DNA from: Corynebacterium yonathiae
GTDB taxonomy: Bacteria > Actinomycetota > Actinomycetes > Mycobacteriales > Mycobacteriaceae
Length of the DNA: 64,000 bases
Assembly: GCF_027570195.1 (NCBI RefSeq)
Contig: NZ_JAKMUZ010000016.1
Coordinates: 1 to 64,000, forward strand
Reading direction: 5' to 3'
In this document: piece after piece, positions 1 through 9,276 of the stretch
Numbering within the stretch: the first letter of the stretch is position 1
How the letters are laid out: each line of letters begins with the position of its first letter
Notes under the pieces: model-generated
What the model was told of the DNA's origin: nothing
The model's input: only the letters and a program-made list of their open reading frames with translations
Database searches by the model: none
Position numbers and translations under genes: made by a program

Positions 1-166
1 GAGAAAGGCAGCAACACAATAGGTTGATAGCATCCGGTGCACGGTTGTGTGAACGATCGTGCCTCGCTTTAATGTGCAGTTTTCCTCCTCTGGGATGATG
101 TTGGCCGTCGTTCAGGGTAGCTAAACTATAAGAGGTAATTTCCCATTTACAAGGAGAATTTGTCTC

Positions 167-895
167 ATGACTGATGCTGCGGCTCGCGCCGTTGACTTGT
201 TCAAGCAATACGGAAGCGATGACACAGCCGTTGTGGCCCTGGATCATGTATCCATTGAATTCGGCAAGAACGAATTCACTGCGATCATGGGCCCATCGGG
301 CTCCGGTAAGTCGACGCTAATGCACACGATGGCTGGTTTGGATTCAGCGACTTCCGGCTCGGCGTTTATCGGCGATACCGATATGTCGGCGCTCAACGAC
401 AAGGACATTACGGCGCTGCGCCGTGATCGGCTGGGCTTTATTTTCCAGTCCTTTAACCTTGTTCCTACGCTGACTGCCGCGGAAAACATCACGTTGCCGA
501 CCGACATTGCGGGTAAGGACGTCGATAAGCAGTGGTTCGAAGAGGTAACTCGCCGTCTAGGCTTGGCAGAGCGCTTGGAGCACCGACCGGCTGAGCTATC
601 AGGCGGCCAGCAGCAGCGCGTGGCCTGTGCCCGCGCGCTGGTTTCCCGTCCGGAAATTATCTTCGGCGATGAGCCAACCGGCAACCTGGACTCCAATTCT
701 TCGGCCGAGGTGCTCGATATTTTGCGGACGGCAGTGGACAAGGATGACCAAACCGTGGTCATCGTGACGCACGATGCGAAGGCAGCGTCGTACGCGGACC
801 GAGTGGTTTTCCTTGCTGACGGCAAGCTTGTCAACGAGTTGCACAATCCGACGATGGAGGCCATTCACCAGGTAATGGCGGAGATTGAGGGCTAA
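167..895 (+). CDS. ABC transporter ATP-binding protein (MacB/LolD-type)
   Basis: This 242-residue ATPase should power the FtsX-like permease encoded next to it. It has a Walker A motif GPSGSGKST near residue 43, the signature LSGGQQQR, and Walker B IIFGDEPTGNLDS, which is the typical wording of the MacB/LolD/FtsE-like exporter branch. The ATG is preceded by a good ribosome binding site (AAGGAGAA, about 150-157). The stop codon directly abuts the permease start, so the two are co-translated. The substrate cannot be read from sequence; related systems move lipids, peptides or drugs, or act mechanically on the envelope. The upstream 166 bases hold no gene. Confidence 0.93.
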   Translation: MTDAAARAVDLFKQYGSDDTAVVALDHVSIEFGKNEFTAIMGPSGSGKSTLMHTMAGLDSATSGSAFIGDTDMSALNDKDITALRRDRLGFIFQSFNLVPTLTAAENITLPTDIAGKDVDKQWFEEVTRRLGLAERLEHRPAELSGGQQQRVACARALVSRPEIIFGDEPTGNLDSNSSAEVLDILRTAVDKDDQTVVIVTHDAKAASYADRVVFLADGKLVNELHNPTMEAIHQVMAEIEG

Positions 896-3439
896 ATGGC
901 ACGCGGAAATGCAATGCGCAGGGTGTCCCTGCGCAATATCGTGGCGCATAAGTTGCGCCTTGGGCTGACAATTCTCGCGGTGGTCTTGGGCACGGCGTTT
1001 ATTGCCGGCTCGTTTATGTTCACCAATTCGCTGAAGTCTACTTTTGACTCCGCCGTGGATAATGAATTTCGTGGCGTGGATGCGGTGGTGAGCCAGAAGG
1101 ACGATAACGGCGGGAAGCTGGATGAAAAGCTTCGCCAGAAATTGGCGGATGATGAAGATGTCAAGAACATCAACATCGCGGATTCGGAGACCGTCGTCGC
1201 AGCCAATGAGGACTCGGAGGCCTATCAGACTCAGGGCGGTACGGCCAGCGTTGTCCCGTTTTATCCAGAGGATAAGGTCGTTGGCGGCGCCGATAAGCTG
1301 AAGGAGGGCGAGGAGCCGAGCGGTAAGGACGAAGTCCTTGTCAATTCCTCCGCGGCGGATAAATATGGAATCTCCGTGGGACAAAAGCTCATTGTGGTTC
1401 ACCCCGATGAGCAGGATACGGTAACCGTTTCTGGTATCTCGGAACCAGCCGTAGACCAGGGCGATAGCATCGTGCTGAGCATGGCCGAGAAGGACTACCT
1501 GGAGCGCTACGGCGATCCGAGCCAGCTCAAGGTTTCTGCGGCCGAAGGCGTGGATGCGAACGCCTTGGTGGATCACCTAAATGACAAGTATGACGTCAAG
1601 GCGGAGTCGGGCGAGCGCCTGGCGGAGGAAACCTCTGAGATGATGTCCTCCGCCTTGAAGTTCATTAACTATTTCCTCATTGCATTCGGTTTGATTGCGC
1701 TGCTGGTGGGCACGTTTATCATCGCTAATACCTTCTCCATGATTGTCGCGCAGCGCACCAAGGAATTCGCACTTCTGCGTGCGCTGGGTGCTTCCCGCCG
1801 CCAGATTACGAACTCGGTGGTGGTGGAATCTGCCATCGTGGGACTTCTGGGTTCCATTGTCGGCGTTGTTGCCGGCATGGGTTTGGTGGCCATCATTAAG
1901 GCAGTAATGAGCGCGAAAGGAATGCCGTTCGACGGTGGCTTGGGCCTGAGCGTTTCGGCCATCGTGGTCCCGATTATTTTGGGCACCATCGTGACGGTCG
2001 TGTCCGCGTGGGCCCCGGCACGGCGCGCAGGTCGCGTGCAGCCGGTTGAAGCGATGCGCACCACCGAGTCTGCTTCTGCAACGTCCCTGAAGGTCCGCAC
2101 GATTTTCGGTGCCATTATTTTGCTGGTTGGCATTGTTGCGGCGTTGGCAGGCGTGCTTTCCGACGGCGAGACGAACGTCCGCGCCGTCCTCGTCGGTGTG
2201 GGCGCGTTCGGGGTCATTGTCGGATTCTTCTTGGCTGGCCCGGCCTTGTCGCTGCCTTTGGTGCCGACGGTAGGCAAGGTAATCGGTGCGCCTTTCGGTG
2301 CTATCGGTTCTTTGGCGGCGACGAACTCTCGTCGCAATCCACGCCGCACGGCAGCCACTGCATTTGCGCTGACCCTGGGGGTGGCCTTGGTGACGGCTAT
2401 TGGCATGCTTGGTGCGACGATGAAGTCCTCCGTGGCCGATACCGTGGAGCAGAACATCACCTCGGATTACCTCCTTTCTGGCCCTAGCTCCGGTGAATTC
2501 CCAACACCGAAGGACACTGGTAAGCGTGCGGCTGAGGCTGAGGGCGTAGATAAGGCCATCACCATCGGTATGGCTCCAGTGACCGTTGATGGTCAGGCAT
2601 CGATGGATTATGGTCCGCAATTCCAACAGACTACGACTGCGGATGGAGATCCGTCGTCAATGATTGCGCTCGACATGGTCGAGGGCGATGCCAACTTGGA
2701 TAAGGGATTCATTGCTACCGAAGACTTTGCCAAGGAAAACGGCTGGAAGGTAGGAGAGACCTATAAGGTAGCTTCTGCGGAAAAGGACAAGAAGGCCGAG
2801 GCCAAATTGGTCGGCATCTTTAAGCCCACCGATGTTGTGCAGAATATGGTGCTCTCGCAGGAGGTAGCTGAAAAGGTTGCACCGGAGAAGTCCTTTACCG
2901 TCCAGATGGTGGGCGTCTTGGGTCAAGAAGGCTACGACAAGGAAGAACTGCGCCATAACCTGGAGGATGCGGTTAAGGATCTGGTTGTGGTTCAGGTTAA
3001 TTCCGGTGAGGAGTATGCGGGCCAAGCTGCAGGCTTCATCGACCAGATGCTCTCCATCCTCTATGGCCTGCTCGCCCTTGCGGTGGTTATTGCAGTGCTG
3101 GGCATTGTTAATACCTTGACCTTGGGCGTGATTGAGCGCCGCCAGGAGATCGGGATGTTACGGGCCGTGGGCACGCAACGCCGCCAGATTCGCACGATGA
3201 TTACCCTTGAGTCCGTGCAGATCGCGCTCTTTGGTGCGGTGATGGGCATCCTCATTGGCCTCGGCTTGGGCTGGTCTTTCATTAAGATCCTCGGTGATGA
3301 GGGACTAGACTCTGCGCAGGTTCCGTGGGCGATGGTGCTCATTATGCTGGTGGGCTCGGCCATCGTCGGCATTATCGCAGCAGTTTGGCCTTCGCACCGC
3401 GCGGCGAAGACGCCGCCATTGGAAGCAATCGCCGACTAG
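896..3439 (+). CDS. ABC transporter permease with two FtsX domains
   Basis: An 847-residue integral membrane protein that pairs with the upstream ATPase. It begins with a short cytoplasmic stretch and a membrane segment (about residues 20-40), then a large extracytoplasmic domain. A three-helix FtsX block follows (about 255-390), then further membrane segments, a second extracytoplasmic domain, and a C-terminal FtsX block (about 725-840) ending in the usual R-x-A-x-x-x-P-P-L-E-A-I pattern. The length and duplicated layout fit the large actinobacterial MacB-like permeases rather than the about 400-residue LolC type. The start immediately follows the ATPase stop. Substrate is unknown. Confidence 0.92.
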   Translation: MARGNAMRRVSLRNIVAHKLRLGLTILAVVLGTAFIAGSFMFTNSLKSTFDSAVDNEFRGVDAVVSQKDDNGGKLDEKLRQKLADDEDVKNINIADSETVVAANEDSEAYQTQGGTASVVPFYPEDKVVGGADKLKEGEEPSGKDEVLVNSSAADKYGISVGQKLIVVHPDEQDTVTVSGISEPAVDQGDSIVLSMAEKDYLERYGDPSQLKVSAAEGVDANALVDHLNDKYDVKAESGERLAEETSEMMSSALKFINYFLIAFGLIALLVGTFIIANTFSMIVAQRTKEFALLRALGASRRQITNSVVVESAIVGLLGSIVGVVAGMGLVAIIKAVMSAKGMPFDGGLGLSVSAIVVPIILGTIVTVVSAWAPARRAGRVQPVEAMRTTESASATSLKVRTIFGAIILLVGIVAALAGVLSDGETNVRAVLVGVGAFGVIVGFFLAGPALSLPLVPTVGKVIGAPFGAIGSLAATNSRRNPRRTAATAFALTLGVALVTAIGMLGATMKSSVADTVEQNITSDYLLSGPSSGEFPTPKDTGKRAAEAEGVDKAITIGMAPVTVDGQASMDYGPQFQQTTTADGDPSSMIALDMVEGDANLDKGFIATEDFAKENGWKVGETYKVASAEKDKKAEAKLVGIFKPTDVVQNMVLSQEVAEKVAPEKSFTVQMVGVLGQEGYDKEELRHNLEDAVKDLVVVQVNSGEEYAGQAAGFIDQMLSILYGLLALAVVIAVLGIVNTLTLGVIERRQEIGMLRAVGTQRRQIRTMITLESVQIALFGAVMGILIGLGLGWSFIKILGDEGLDSAQVPWAMVLIMLVGSAIVGIIAAVWPSHRAAKTPPLEAIAD

Positions 3440-3450
3440 CTGCCTAGTCT

Positions 3451-3486
3451 AAGGCCTCCCCTCATCACACGTTGAAGGGAGGCCTT
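3451..3486. terminator. Bidirectional terminator hairpin
   Basis: A perfect 10-bp stem (AAGGCCTCCC at 3451-3460 with GGGAGGCCTT at 3477-3486) lies between the convergent permease and lipid-synthase genes. It has A/T-rich flanks on both sides and could end both transcripts. Confidence 0.75.
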
Positions 3487-3493
3487 ATTGCTT

Positions 3494-5803
3494 TTACGCG
3501 GCCATCCATGCCTTGACTGCAGATACCGCATCCTTGGTCTTCATATCAGGCAGGTATGCGTGCATGGTGGCCAGCGCGATGGAAGGAAGCTTCAATTCAT
3601 CGTGATAGCACAGGTACCACGGGTGTTCCTCCGGTTGAAATTTGCGCTTACTGGCTGCGAGGGTGCGGAAGCCGTAGAGCGGTTCGACTCCTTCCCCAAT
3701 GCGATTGAGGGCGACGTCGAGCCAGTTAGGCTCGTCAGGCTGTCCAGCCAAAGGCGCACCGGACAAAGAGATCCAAGCAAGACCTTCGGACTGGGCAATG
3801 AGCATCGCTTCTGAGATGAGGAGTTCAATTACTCCCTTAAAGCCGTGCTCGTTGCGGCGCATGACGTCGAGAACGTAGCCGGCAATAGCACCATTTTCAT
3901 ATACCGGCATCCAACTGGTCACACCATGCAAAGTGCCGTCGGCGGACTCGGCAAGCAAAAGCCGGGTGCCGGTCACCATCATTTCTTCTAAGCCGCCGAG
4001 GGTAAAGCCCATCTCGGGTAGGGCCTTGTCGGAAACCCAGTCCTCGCTGAGTGCGCTAATGCGGGCGATAGAGGCAATATCTAGCTCCTCCCACGTGGTC
4101 CACCGAGTGCTAACGCCTTCCTTCGCGGCTTTGTTTCGGGCCGTGCGCACATTTTGAAATTTCTTTCCTTTGAATTCCACGGATTCGCAGTTGAGGACTG
4201 CTTCTTCTGCAACTTGGAGACGCTTGAGTTGCGGGTGAGCATCGGCGAACTGCGCACTGACGGAATACCACGTCACGGCCCAGCCTTGCTCGGCGGCAAA
4301 GCGCTCGAACTCGGCGCTGATATCGAGACCGATGGGGGCGCCCAGCGTGAGCGCGATGCCATTGGAGACGCGATAGGCCACATAGGAGTCACCGTGGAAG
4401 TAGTACCGGTTGGATTTCCACAGCGTCATAAAGGAGAGGTGATCGCCGGTACCGGCTTCGAGTAAGCGGCGTGCGGTGGCGCGGTCGGACTCTTGGGCCG
4501 GGTCAACGGGCCGAGAAAAGCCAAGGTAGAGGCGGACTGTCAAAAGGATCCAGAAGGCGTTTCCAACCCATAGGTAGACGAACCAGGAAAACATCGTTGC
4601 CGGCGCGACGTGGTGGGGAAGGATAAGCGCAACGACGGCCGGCACGAAGCGCAATGGGGTCTCTGCGAGGATGTCGGAAAGGCTTGCTGGAGGAACGGTG
4701 TTGTGCAACGAGGCGATAAGGATCCAGAAGCCCGCGCCGAGAGCGGCGGCAAGTATAGCGAAGGCAATAGTGCGGGTGAAAAATGCGCGATTTTCTCGGA
4801 TCCGGAAGAGCGAACGATTGATAAGCAGCATGAACAGCGCCAAGAGCCAGGGCAGGATGACGAGCACGAGGTTGGCCAGGAGATAGCTCAGGCGGGAATC
4901 ATCCCAAAGCTGGTAAGTCAGCAGGGCGATGGCCAGTACTTGGGTGATAACCGCCATCCACCAAGCGAGCACGCGGCCGCGCATAAGACCAAAGCACACC
5001 ACCAGCTGGATGATAAACGGCATGATATTGGCTACCAAAGCGCCGATGCCTTGGGCACGGGCGAGATCGACTGCGGCGGTGCAGCTGGTAGAAGTTAGCG
5101 AATCTGTGCAGGCTTGAGTCGCCTCCAGAGCAGAAAGGTGCGGTGCCCACAAGAGCTGTGTGATTTGGGAGAAAGGACCTTCGGCCATGGGGTCGAGTGC
5201 CACGAAGGCGGGGCCAATGGCTACGCAGGCGACACCGACGGCGAGGAGCACGCGACGCTCCCTGATGGAAGGCGGTGCGGATTCGGGCTTAAAGAGCAAT
5301 TGGCCAGCCGTAATAGACAGAGTGACGGCGACAATGCCGAGAACATCTGACATGGTGCCGGAATAGAGCACAAAAGTGGTGGTAAGCACGATAAGCGAAA
5401 CGCGCAGACGGCGGCGCCATAAGCGGGGGAGTAAGCCGGAAGCAAAACCGGCGGCACCGGCAATGAAGCCGATAGGGGTGAGGAAGGTATCGTTCAATAA
5501 GTCATTTCCCCATCGATTTAGGCCTACGGTCTCAATGCCGCGGGCGAGCACGATGGACAGCGGGACGCTGATGAGCTGGGAGACAACTCCTACCGCCAAT
5601 GTGCGCAAGGAACCTAAGCGCCATTCAGCGGGAACGAGCCACAGCACGATGAGTACGGACAAGATAATGGCGCCACCGGGGTGCGCGGTAGTCAGCGCCA
5701 GCCAGTGGGAGGTGGGGAAGTCCACTAGGTGAAGCGACCACATAATGACTAAGACGGCTAGGGAAACGGGAAACCTGGTCAGGATGGTTTTAAGAACGGA
5801 CAT
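3494..5803 (-). CDS. MprF-like aminoacyl-lipid synthase (DUF2156, multi-pass membrane)
   Basis: The 769-residue protein has an N-terminal half of many hydrophobic helices (about residues 10-430), like an MprF flippase domain. The C-terminal half is soluble (about 440-750) and matches the DUF2156/GNAT-fold domain that moves an aminoacyl group from tRNA to phosphatidylglycerol or diacylglycerol. Coryneform homologues are known to make alanylated lipids. Product specificity (Ala or Lys) cannot be told here. I chose the internal ATG at 5803 because GGAGG sits six bases before it. It overlaps the end of the upstream esterase by 14 bases, so the two form one operon. Inferred role: lowering envelope negative charge, hence resistance to cationic peptides. 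Confidence 0.85.
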   Translation of the reverse strand: MSVLKTILTRFPVSLAVLVIMWSLHLVDFPTSHWLALTTAHPGGAIILSVLIVLWLVPAEWRLGSLRTLAVGVVSQLISVPLSIVLARGIETVGLNRWGNDLLNDTFLTPIGFIAGAAGFASGLLPRLWRRRLRVSLIVLTTTFVLYSGTMSDVLGIVAVTLSITAGQLLFKPESAPPSIRERRVLLAVGVACVAIGPAFVALDPMAEGPFSQITQLLWAPHLSALEATQACTDSLTSTSCTAAVDLARAQGIGALVANIMPFIIQLVVCFGLMRGRVLAWWMAVITQVLAIALLTYQLWDDSRLSYLLANLVLVILPWLLALFMLLINRSLFRIRENRAFFTRTIAFAILAAALGAGFWILIASLHNTVPPASLSDILAETPLRFVPAVVALILPHHVAPATMFSWFVYLWVGNAFWILLTVRLYLGFSRPVDPAQESDRATARRLLEAGTGDHLSFMTLWKSNRYYFHGDSYVAYRVSNGIALTLGAPIGLDISAEFERFAAEQGWAVTWYSVSAQFADAHPQLKRLQVAEEAVLNCESVEFKGKKFQNVRTARNKAAKEGVSTRWTTWEELDIASIARISALSEDWVSDKALPEMGFTLGGLEEMMVTGTRLLLAESADGTLHGVTSWMPVYENGAIAGYVLDVMRRNEHGFKGVIELLISEAMLIAQSEGLAWISLSGAPLAGQPDEPNWLDVALNRIGEGVEPLYGFRTLAASKRKFQPEEHPWYLCYHDELKLPSIALATMHAYLPDMKTKDAVSAVKAWMAA

Positions 5804-6992
5804 CGTTGCCTCCAATTCCATCGAAGGGATCCTTGATAGCGGTCATTCCACCGCGGCTAGCGGCCCATGCGAAGGATTCGCGCAGGGCCGGGCGCCATAC
5901 TTGAAAGGAGTGTCCACCGGGTCGGGTGCCAAAGTAGGTTTTCATGCCGGCGGTGCGGGCGGCATCGGAAAGCGAGCGCAAAGCATTGACCGAAGCAGTG
6001 TCTTTATCACCAGCGATGAAGATGGCCTGGGTAGAGAAGTGCTTGTGGGCGAGCAAGTGGGCGGGGTCCTGGTCATTGAAGGCGGATTCGTCCCCGGCGA
6101 AGAATTTCTTCACCGTTGCCGCGTGGTTGCCAATGGTGGGCTCAGCCTCGCCGGAAATGTCGATGATGGAACCATAGGCTTCGGGTCGGTTGGTGGCGAT
6201 CTGTAGGGAGCAGGTGCCGCCGTAGCTTAATCCGCCCACAGTCCAGGTGCGCTGATCCGGGTTGACTTTGAATTTTTGCTTAATGGCTTGTGGCACGTCC
6301 TGGCTGAGGTAGGTCATTACCTTGGCCTGGGAGCTATCGGCACAAATGGGGTTGGCGGTTTCAGAGCCGGTGGCGTCCACGGCTATGACGATGGGGCTGC
6401 GGCCCCCGTTAGCCGCCTGGAATTGGTCTGCAGTTTCGGCCGCCTCGCCCGAACCGAACCACTGATCCGGGCCGCCCGGGTTGCCGTGCAGGAGCACGAT
6501 GACAGGCAGGGTGTGGTTCGTCCAGTATGCCGGCGGAATATACGCCGTTGCTTGCCGAGCGGCGAAATGGGAGGTGGTGCCGGGAAGATTCACATGGACG
6601 ATGGCTGCACCAGACTTGGTGTGGGAAAATTCTTCGTAGCTCATTTCCTTCGCCACAGGGCGCGGGTCAAGGGACGCAATATCGGGATAGGTTTGGTATT
6701 CCATGTTGACGATGCCGACCGTGGCCAAAAGGGAAAAGATTCCGGCGGTGACCGTGACAATTTTAGGTTTGCGTACCAGCGCTGCCACGGGGACGAAGGC
6801 GGCGAAGAAGATGTACCACGGTACTTGCCAATGACGCAGCAAGAACCAGGCAATAATGCACAACAGGGCGGCGATGACCAGCGGCCACACCTTGCGCTGG
6901 AGGAGAATAATGATGCCCGCAATCGCGAGGATGGCGTAGAAGATCACGCCATTGATGGGATCCGCCAAAGGCAGATTCAACAGGAAACTCAC
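5790..6992 (-). CDS. Membrane-anchored alpha/beta hydrolase (esterase D family), paired with the MprF-like gene
   Basis: A 400-residue protein with about four N-terminal membrane helices (residues 10-100) and an extracytoplasmic esterase domain. The oxyanion HGNPGG motif lies near residue 175, the nucleophile is in GLSYGG, the acid in GDKD, and the histidine in GGHSF near the end. It precedes the MprF-like gene and overlaps it by 14 bases. In Enterococcus faecium a hydrolase (AhyD) next to mprF removes amino acids from aminoacyl-phosphatidylglycerol. The same layout here suggests this enzyme trims or recycles the lipid made by its neighbour. That specific substrate is inferred. Confidence 0.83.
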   Translation of the reverse strand: MSFLLNLPLADPINGVIFYAILAIAGIIILLQRKVWPLVIAALLCIIAWFLLRHWQVPWYIFFAAFVPVAALVRKPKIVTVTAGIFSLLATVGIVNMEYQTYPDIASLDPRPVAKEMSYEEFSHTKSGAAIVHVNLPGTTSHFAARQATAYIPPAYWTNHTLPVIVLLHGNPGGPDQWFGSGEAAETADQFQAANGGRSPIVIAVDATGSETANPICADSSQAKVMTYLSQDVPQAIKQKFKVNPDQRTWTVGGLSYGGTCSLQIATNRPEAYGSIIDISGEAEPTIGNHAATVKKFFAGDESAFNDQDPAHLLAHKHFSTQAIFIAGDKDTASVNALRSLSDAARTAGMKTYFGTRPGGHSFQVWRPALRESFAWAASRGGMTAIKDPFDGIGGNDVRS

Positions 6993-7053
6993 CCGAAAAA
7001 TATTAGGCTCGAGCGAGCCGAAAGTAACTGCTAGTTAGCTGGGAGTTTACCCC

Positions 7054-7413
7054 TTAAATCCCGTGATAAATGCGGGCCGCCCAGATGGTGCCGCGCCAAG
7101 CTAATACGATGCCGAGTCCGATGGTCCAGAAGAGATATTTGCTAAGCCGCCACCATTGTTTGCGTTTGGTCATTTCTCCTAGTTCCTTGGCCAGCGTGGA
7201 CCAGGTGGACAGGCCACCTGCGAGGCCGAGGGCGAGGAAGGGGTGGATGAGGGGGACGTCGGCAAGCTGGGCGAAACCATAAGCCAGGCCGAGGGCGAGG
7301 GAGCCCAAGATATTTGCCACGAAAGTGCAATAGGGGGCGGGTAAAAGCCGGGTGAAACCATAGCGGAGGCTACCGCCTATGAAGCCGCCGAGAAGGACAC
7401 AAAGAAGATTCAT
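7054..7413 (-). CDS. crcB: CrcB/Fluc fluoride channel subunit, second copy
   Basis: A 119-residue, four-helix membrane protein of the CrcB (Fluc) family, which exports fluoride. The N-terminus carries the family pattern GGFIGGSLRYG, and a GLAGGLSTWSTL stretch matches the conserved GFLGGLTTFSTF. Its start codon overlaps the stop of the other crcB gene by four bases (ATGA), so they are translationally coupled. In Gram-positive bacteria paired crcB genes often form an obligate heterodimer. No fluoride riboswitch was recognised upstream of the pair. Confidence 0.9.
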   Translation of the reverse strand: MNLLCVLLGGFIGGSLRYGFTRLLPAPYCTFVANILGSLALGLAYGFAQLADVPLIHPFLALGLAGGLSTWSTLAKELGEMTKRKQWWRLSKYLFWTIGLGIVLAWRGTIWAARIYHGI

Positions 7414-7712
7414 CGCAGCTTGTCACCTGCCAGGTAGCCGCCCACGCAGCCAACGACGGTGGCAAGGACATAAGCCAAAGCGATGGTCCAGTGTGCCTCG
7501 GAGGTGAGGAAGGCGAAGGTGGCAAAGCTAGTAAAACCGCCCAGCACGCCCGTGCCCCAAAATGGGCTGGGGCGGAAGTAGCCCATGAGCGCGCTGCCGA
7601 GAATATTAATGATGAGCAGCGGGATCATCCCGCCGCCGAGCGCTGCGGAGAGTAGGTATCTGGCAGCCGCACCGAGCGCGGCGCCAGCACCTACGACGAG
7701 GAATTGAGGCAT
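7410..7712 (-). CDS. crcB: CrcB/Fluc fluoride channel subunit, first copy
   Basis: A 100-residue four-helix CrcB homologue, first of the coupled pair. Family features are the glycine-rich GAGAALGAAARYLLS start, an N-I-L-G-S-x-x-M-G segment and GVLGGFTSFATFAF. It is shorter than its partner. It starts only 10 bases downstream of the stop of the broken alanine symporter on the same strand, so the three may share a transcript. It is likely one half of a heterodimeric fluoride channel. Confidence 0.9.
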   Translation of the reverse strand: MPQFLVVGAGAALGAAARYLLSAALGGGMIPLLIINILGSALMGYFRPSPFWGTGVLGGFTSFATFAFLTSEAHWTIALAYVLATVVGCVGGYLAGDKLR

Positions 7713-7722
7713 GCGGCCTATG

Positions 7723-9143
7723 TTACTTCCAGTCCATTCCCTGGGACTCTACGAACGCGCGCACCTCATCTACCGGTTTAGTGAGCTTGGGATCAAAAGC
7801 GAGGTACGCCTTAGTCTCGCGGGCTACTAGGCCGGAAAGGAGGAGTAGCCCAATGAGGTTCGGGATGGCGATGAGGCCATTGGCCAGATCGGAGAAGGTC
7901 CAGGCAAGCTCGAGCTCCGAGACGGAACCGACAAAAAGCAGGCAGGCAAAGAACATGCGGTAGGGGATCGAAGCCTTGCGGCCGCACAGGGATTCCAAAG
8001 AACGCTCGCCATAATAAGCCCAGGCCATGATGGTGGAAAAGGCGAAGAAAATAATGGAGAGCGAAACGATGGTGCCGCCCCAGTCGCCAGGCAATACACG
8101 GGAGAAAGCCTCGGCCGTCATGATTCCGGCTTCGTCGCGGCCCATATCCCAGGTGCCGCCGACCACAATGACCAAGCCGGTAATGGTGACCACAATGATG
8201 GTGTCAATGAAGGTCTGCGTCATGGAGACTAGCCCTTGGCGCGCCGGGTGGGGGGTTTGGCGGCCGCCGCGGCGATGGCGGCGGAGCCCATGCCGGACTC
8301 ATTAGAGAAGATGCCGCGGGCGACGCCGTATTGAATAGCCATCATGATGGTCGAGCCTACGAAGCCGCCACCGGCGGCCGTTCCAGTGAAGGCATCGCTG
8401 AAAATCATGGCGAAGGCGGCGGGGATCTCGCTAGCGTGCGAGAAGATCACAAACAGTCCACCAAGAACATAAACGATGATCATTAAAGGCACGAAGGCCG
8501 CGGTGATGCGGCCGATGGCCTGGATTCCACCGAGGAGTACGGAGCCTACCAAGACGAACAGGATTGCACCGGTGGCCGCTGGGGCGATGCCGAAAGTGGA
8601 TTCCATATTGGTAGCCACGGCATTGGCTTGGGCGAGGTTGCCAATACCAAAAGAGGCACAGATTGCAAAGATGGCAAAGAAGACAGCTAGCACGGAGCCG
8701 AGCGGCCCGGGGATACCGCGCTTGAGATATTGCTGCGGGCCGCCGGACATTTCGCCCTTAGAGTCGGTGGTGCGAAAGCGCACACCGAGGTATGCCTCGG
8801 TGTATTTGGATGCCATGCCCACTAGACCCGTAATCCAGATCCACACCAGCGCGCCCGGGCCGCCAATAGATAGTGCGGTGGCCACGCCCACGATATTTCC
8901 TACGCCTACGGTGGCAGCAAGAGCGGTGGTCAGCGCCTGGTAGTTGGAAATATCTCCTTCGGTGGACTCATCATCAGAGTCTGTGGCAAAGACGTGGCGC
9001 AGCGCGCGGCCCAGTGCCCGAAATTGGAGACCGCCCAAGCGGATGGTCAGCCACAGGCCCGTACCCAACAGGAGCGGAATGAGGATGAATGGTCCCCAGA
9101 CCACGGCGCTGATGGCGGAGAGGATGGAATTAAGCGAGTCCAT
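7723..9143 (-). pseudogene. Alanine/sodium symporter (AGCS family), interrupted by a -1 frameshift
   Basis: Two reading frames make up one AGCS-family amino-acid:cation symporter. The first 304 residues (9143-8229) run from the N-terminus to the motif GIFSNESGMGSAAIAAAA and then end in a short out-of-frame tail. The remaining 166 residues (ending at 7723) continue from the point where intact homologues read SHP-x-x-QG. The break lies at a run of six C on the coding strand (8250-8255). Adding one base there restores one continuous reading frame of about 473 residues. An intact paralogue lies at 59207-60754. This is either a genuine loss of function, a phase-variable tract, or a homopolymer sequencing error. 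Confidence 0.82.
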
Positions 9144-9276
9144 TCTGTAAATCTAGCGAACTATAGAAATGGAGTAAATTTGTCCATACCCCCAGCCGTG
9201 GGAATATTCGTCCTGCGCAATCACCGGGGAAAAGGCAAGCTATAACTATACGGACCCCAACCCCAAGGAGTACGCC

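Noticed and set aside
599..2626. Two minus-strand frames opposite the ABC transporter genes
   Set aside because: They lie opposite well-recognised ATPase and permease genes and encode His/Arg-rich chains without any motif.
7713..7722. A fluoride riboswitch in front of the crcB pair
   Set aside because: Only 10 bases separate the first crcB start from the upstream symporter frame, and no riboswitch fold was recognised there.
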